From NCBI GenBank assembly GCA_010645155.1, contig CM021317.1, positions 14,953,080-15,017,079 of the forward strand: a stretch of 64,000 nt of DNA, read 5' to 3'. Within the stretch, counting starts at the first letter, position 1. The number at the start of each line of letters is the position of its first letter. The notes beneath the pieces were generated by a model. The model worked only from the letters and a program-made list of their open reading frames with translations. It had not been told where the DNA came from and did not search any database. This document shows, piece by piece, positions 59,660 to 64,000 of this stretch. The stretch is from Tigriopus japonicus. Its lineage: Eukaryota; Arthropoda; Copepoda; Harpacticoida; Harpacticidae. The translations under genes were made by a program, and so were the position numbers.

Positions 59660-62600
59660 GTACTCCAATTGGAACTCCCAAGGTTGCATTTTGCTTTGGA
59701 TAAATGATCCTGCAAAGCTTTTTCGAGTTTGTTGGTTCTCTATTTTTTCAATTGATTGTCCATCCTTTTACTTTGGTTTGATTAGAGGTGTCATTGGTCA
59801 AGTCTCGTTCTTCAAATCGATTTAACTGAAATTCAAAAAAAAGTACGGAAGAGGGAAACTTTAAGAAAGAAAGCAAAGGTGTACACTCTTAATGGTTGGT
59901 GTATCCTTCTTCTCATTTGCAAAAATGTACTTAATAAGAATGCAGTGAAACATTTCATCGCATCTCTCTGACAACACATTGCCAAAATCCATGGAAACCT
60001 CCGAACGCTAAGTTGCCTCTGTCATGTGTAAATGAATACCTCAGCAAATTTGTTCCAATAACAACATAACATATCCTATCGATCTCGAAAAACCCCCTTT
60101 TCCATAATCTGACCTTAGAAATCATTTTCTTTTCTGACAAACCCGGACTGTTCACTTGCAATTTAGTAGTTGGAAGCGACATGTAAAAACGCCCAAAATT
60201 ATGTTTGAATGCAATTCAGATTTTTCCGCATTGATCTTGAATAAGTTCATCAGGTAGATATCCAGGTGTCTGTCCTGGAGCAAAGCGGTCTGAATTTGGT
60301 CTCCCGGGGCTTCAAAACACCGAACAATAAGCCGACAATGGACAAAAGACACAACCAGGCGACAACATGTGAACACCTTTTTTCTGAAAAAAAATTGGCT
60401 TCAAACTTTTCTTTTATGTTTTGTTGGAAGAAGAAAAGCGTCGATTTACGACAATAAGTGGCACAAGAAGCACTTCTGCTTCCTTTCCAGCTCCGTCTTC
60501 TTCGTTAATATCATTGTTATTGTTTTTATTGTTGGTCCTTTAATCGTATGCTGCAAGTCCCACAAGTGTTGAAAAACTCATACATGAACTTCACTTGAAG
60601 CCCAAAATGTCCCCCAAAAGGTGGACAATCATCCGCGAGAACATGAACAACCGACCACTTTGGGTCAAGTGAATGAAAAGTGTGCTCCTCGTTCGACACG
60701 AACCTGTTCGTTGTTCTGGATCTTTTTACTTTATTTTTATCGATGGTCAACGTCGTCGCCACTTTTGGCTTGCGATCCCAATAAAACACTTCATCTATGA
60801 CATCCAATGAACGAACGAACGAACGGTGCTTTGGAAACGACTTTCAGCTTCTTATTTAGATGTCGGAATTTACAACCCAATTTGACATTTTGAATATGCT
60901 CTGATATCCTGGACAGTCCATCTCGAGTCACAACCACACACAGCCCATCCATTCAACTGCGACGAGAATCTTGGAGGTCATGGCCCCAAAATCCGAGACT
61001 TGGCTTGTGTTCGTTGAAAGACGTCCAGATTTTAATCTCTCACTCAAAGGTCTTCATCTCGTTCTGGATCTCTTTTAAAGCGTCTTGAGTGCGTTCCTTC
61101 GGTATCACATGTAAATCCATCCACGACGAACTGACTGACTGACATTGGAAGTCCACGGGTCAATGGCACACGTGCCATTCAAACAACGATTTGGGCTAGA
61201 TGGTACCAGATCAGCATTTTTGAGTTTGAACCTTGTCGCGTTCTGTGATTCTTCCAGTCGTATAAGGCCAATTTTCCCAAGAGGAAGGTGGCTAATAATC
61301 AATGAATCGATCGAGGGTTTCGTGTACTGGATAATGATTCCTCTCGCTTGCGGATTTTAGGGAGCTCTCCTGGCCACGTCGTTACTAGTTAATAAGTCGA
61401 TGGATGGTGTGTGCAGTTCAGTGCTGTGGTGGAGAAATGGTTGGTGGTCCAGTACTAGGTAACGACTAATTGATTCTCTCTCACCTTTGTAACCATCATT
61501 ACTCAGTAGGCGATCTTCCTCCTCTCACTCAATGGACTCCAAGCACTGTTCGGAAACCCTGATGAGTGTTTGCCATTACAGGTATTTTGAAGGCCCATTC
61601 AAAGAGGTTTTTTCAACAGTGCTCGGGTTGATCTCTCGTGTTCTGACCCATCAATGACGGATTTATTGACTTCCCCTTGAAGTCCGGATATCATCCGTCA
61701 CTCCACCACCGACGAAACGACACCATGAACGAAAAAGAACGAGAGAAAGAAAGAACTTGGGCTCAAAACCCCAGAGAAAAGAGGCTTACTGCTTACAAAA
61801 GGCAAAAAGGCACCTCAAGTCTTTTTGGCCTCGACACCAAACGAAATCGAACGAAGAACGTTCCCCAGTCCAACCAACTATTGAAAAAACGGACTAATTC
61901 CTAGCAATGAAATGGGATTCAACACTTTCCATTGCTTAAGTTTCTTATTTCCGCTTTCAACCCAAATCGGTTGGGTATGGATAAACTTCTTCATGCTTCA
62001 AGTTAGGATAAAAAAAATTGAAATTCATACGCCAAAGGCTCTTTTAGTGATGTCTTCCTTGTTTTTGAGACTCACAACAGAAAATAGTACTAGAAACTTT
62101 AATGAAAGACTTTCGTTGTGTTTCAAAATGAAGAAAAAAAAACAGAACCACTATCCTGACGAGTCAATCGACGAAGTTCAAGCAAAACTTTTTTACATAT
62201 CAAGGCGATATGGTCTCTTAAATCGAAAAAGCTGACTCAAAGCCGGGTATCATAGGTTGTGGAAAGAAGTTCCTTGAAGCGTTGATGGAACCAATAGTCA
62301 TAAGGAAACCTGATGGCATCAGAATTCAAGTCTCGAGCAACCAAAACCACCCAGGTTGGTTTTGAAGGTAGGAAGAACCTTTGGAAGTACTGTAAGTCAG
62401 TTTGAAAGGGCCTCGCCGAATTCGCGTTCGTTTGTTGGAGCCTCCTCATTCAAGGATACTCATTGATCAGATCCATTGTGTTTCAACACTGACAACTGAC
62501 TGACTTGCACCTCAATGGAATGGACGATCATGGTCAAAGCAACCATTCAAACAAACCACCACAAACAGTTTGGATTTGTCTTCAAACTCTTGAGGAAAAT

Positions 62601-63129
62601 CCCGTCGACCTTCCAGTACTTCCATGCTTACTTACTTCGAGCGCATGTGAATGAAAAATGTCTCGAAGTCATGAGCATCATCAATTATCTCAAACCGACC
62701 GCCACAATCTTGCTAGGGTTTAACCTCTGGAACGTTCTTGGGTCGAAAAGAAAAACGCACACCCACAGAAAGAGAGAGAGAGAGAGTAATCCAAGAAGAC
62801 GGATGTGGAAATGAGTGATGGATTGGGCCGAGTTTGATACGATACCAAGCGGATGATTAACGATCTTGGACTTGGGTAAAAGTTCACTTGCCTCTTCAGA
62901 CCAAATTTGTACATCAAATTGATGACCGGTGATGTTGCAAGCAGTCAAATCTTAGCGCCTCATCTTTTTTTCTATTTAAACTTTAAAATATTTGGTTGCA
63001 TGTTAGATTTACATTGCAATCGAAGTTTTCAAAGAGCACAGGAGAAGGCGATTTTTAGGGATTGACATGGTGATCGAAAGCAGGCATGCACTAAACTGGG
63101 TGGCGTTTGACAACAAAGTCGGGAATTTA

Positions 63130-63250
63130 TATTCTCCAAAAGCCTGATACAGGTACAAGTTATCTTGTGCTGAATCTTCCTGTACCGAGTTTTCCGCTGT
63201 ACCCAATTATCCGATGTTGAGTTATCCCATGTACCGAGTTATCCTGGAAC
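63130..63250. repeat. Degenerate tandem repeat, unit about 17 bp
   Basis: Five to six diverged units of the form TGTACCGAGTTATCC: examples are GGTACAAGTTATCTT, TGTACCGAGTTTTCC, TGTACCCAATTATCC, TGTTGAGTTATCCC and TGTACCGAGTTATCC. Confidence 0.6.
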
Positions 63251-64000
63251 TGCTTTTGGTTTCGGTTTCGGTTAAGCCTTCTTTATGCAGAAGTTTCGCT
63301 AAGGTTAAGAACCCTTTCGGTCCATCACTAGTGATTTTATTTCAAGTAATTAGGAAACTTCCTATGTAAACGTGATATTGGCAAACACTAAAACGCTGAC
63401 CAGCCGCCACGGGTTTTGTGGCTTGGATTGTCCAATGCACAGTTGGTCCAGAATCATGGTCTGATAAAACAGTCAAAACTACAAATAACAATCCTCGAAA
63501 TGCTGAAAGAATAAATTGATTTAATAAATTGATTGATCATGATTACACAATATTCTGCGGTGGATCAAAATATACATTCAGAACATATCGTCTCCTCTCT
63601 TAAAAAAAGGTGCTGCTGACAGACAATAATCGTATATTAAACGCTGACCATGCACCAAATAGGACTGCCCTTTTTTGACTTTTTTTGTATTTTCTTAGAG
63701 AAACTTTTCATAAATTCTACATATATTCCTTTTTTATACGCTCTAACATGACCCAAAGTCGCAATGAGCATATTTCTATTTTTGGTCCTCGGTCAAAGTG
63801 AGCGCTATCAAAAAAATAGCCCACCTTTAAGAACAGATTAAACATAGATGCATGCGACAATAGCTGAAATATGTAGTTTACATCAAACGATTTATCACAA
63901 AGTCTGCAAAAAACATGATTTGTATGTATATTGTATTTCAGGAATATTTTGTTTCGTTCATGTCATGATTTTAGCGGAAATAGAAAACAATTTTTTCCCA

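Larger units (their letters stand above)
51019..64000. other. Intergenic region without a recognised gene
   Basis: 13 kb of AT-rich DNA with microsatellites and the two doubtful frames listed separately. A minus-strand ORF at 57505-57711 (MPLLTDNILQSSFDLNQFLE...) reads protein-like but has no recognisable domain or splice partner. Confidence 0.45.

Overview
The window looks like nuclear DNA of an animal, probably an arthropod and possibly a crustacean or copepod. The genus is inference only. Genes are split by GT-AG introns of about 60 bp to 6.6 kb, intergenic DNA is AT-rich and full of microsatellites, and there are several small transposon-like elements and one 181-base assembly gap. There are no bacterial-style operons.

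Three genes can be rebuilt with exon phases that agree at nearly every junction. (1) Positions 1-8049, + strand, hold the 3' part of a large nuclear-type protein gene: 13 exons and at least 1,246 residues. It has a C2H2-like zinc finger, an Arg/Ser-rich block, conserved-looking helical blocks, and a Pro/Gly/Gln-rich tail ending in RGG motifs, and is probably RNA-associated. (2) Positions 8341 to about 19685, - strand, hold a Pax3/7-class (paired/gooseberry) transcription factor gene. It has a complete paired domain on one exon, a homeodomain with Ser50 split over two exons, and a poly-Gln/poly-Ala tail. It converges tail-to-tail with gene 1; the stop codons are 291 bp apart. (3) Positions 28053-32396, + strand, hold a calmodulin-like four-EF-hand gene. 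Its last exon is duplicated, so two proteins (149 and 148 residues) can share EF1-EF2 and differ in EF3-EF4.

The rest, apart from introns, is about 40 kb without a convincing gene. It holds transposable-element remnants: a 1-kb array of nested foldback units in a Pax intron (about 9018-10021), a 1.9-kb element with about 218-bp inverted ends and a 5-bp target duplication (43386-45306), a 375-bp mariner-like MITE (45356-45730), a 545-bp hAT-like MITE with a perfect 8-bp duplication (46514-47058), another TA-flanked MITE (47584-47990), and a dispersed family rich in GGATC-like motifs near 4.1-4.5, 41.3-41.6 and 50.3-51.0 kb. No rRNA, tRNA or CRISPR array was found.

The observations most worth a second look are the duplicated terminal EF-hand exon, the foldback array (whose arms carry a let-7-like seed), and the long-inverted-repeat element whose CAC ends and 5-bp duplication recall Transib/RAG-type transposons.
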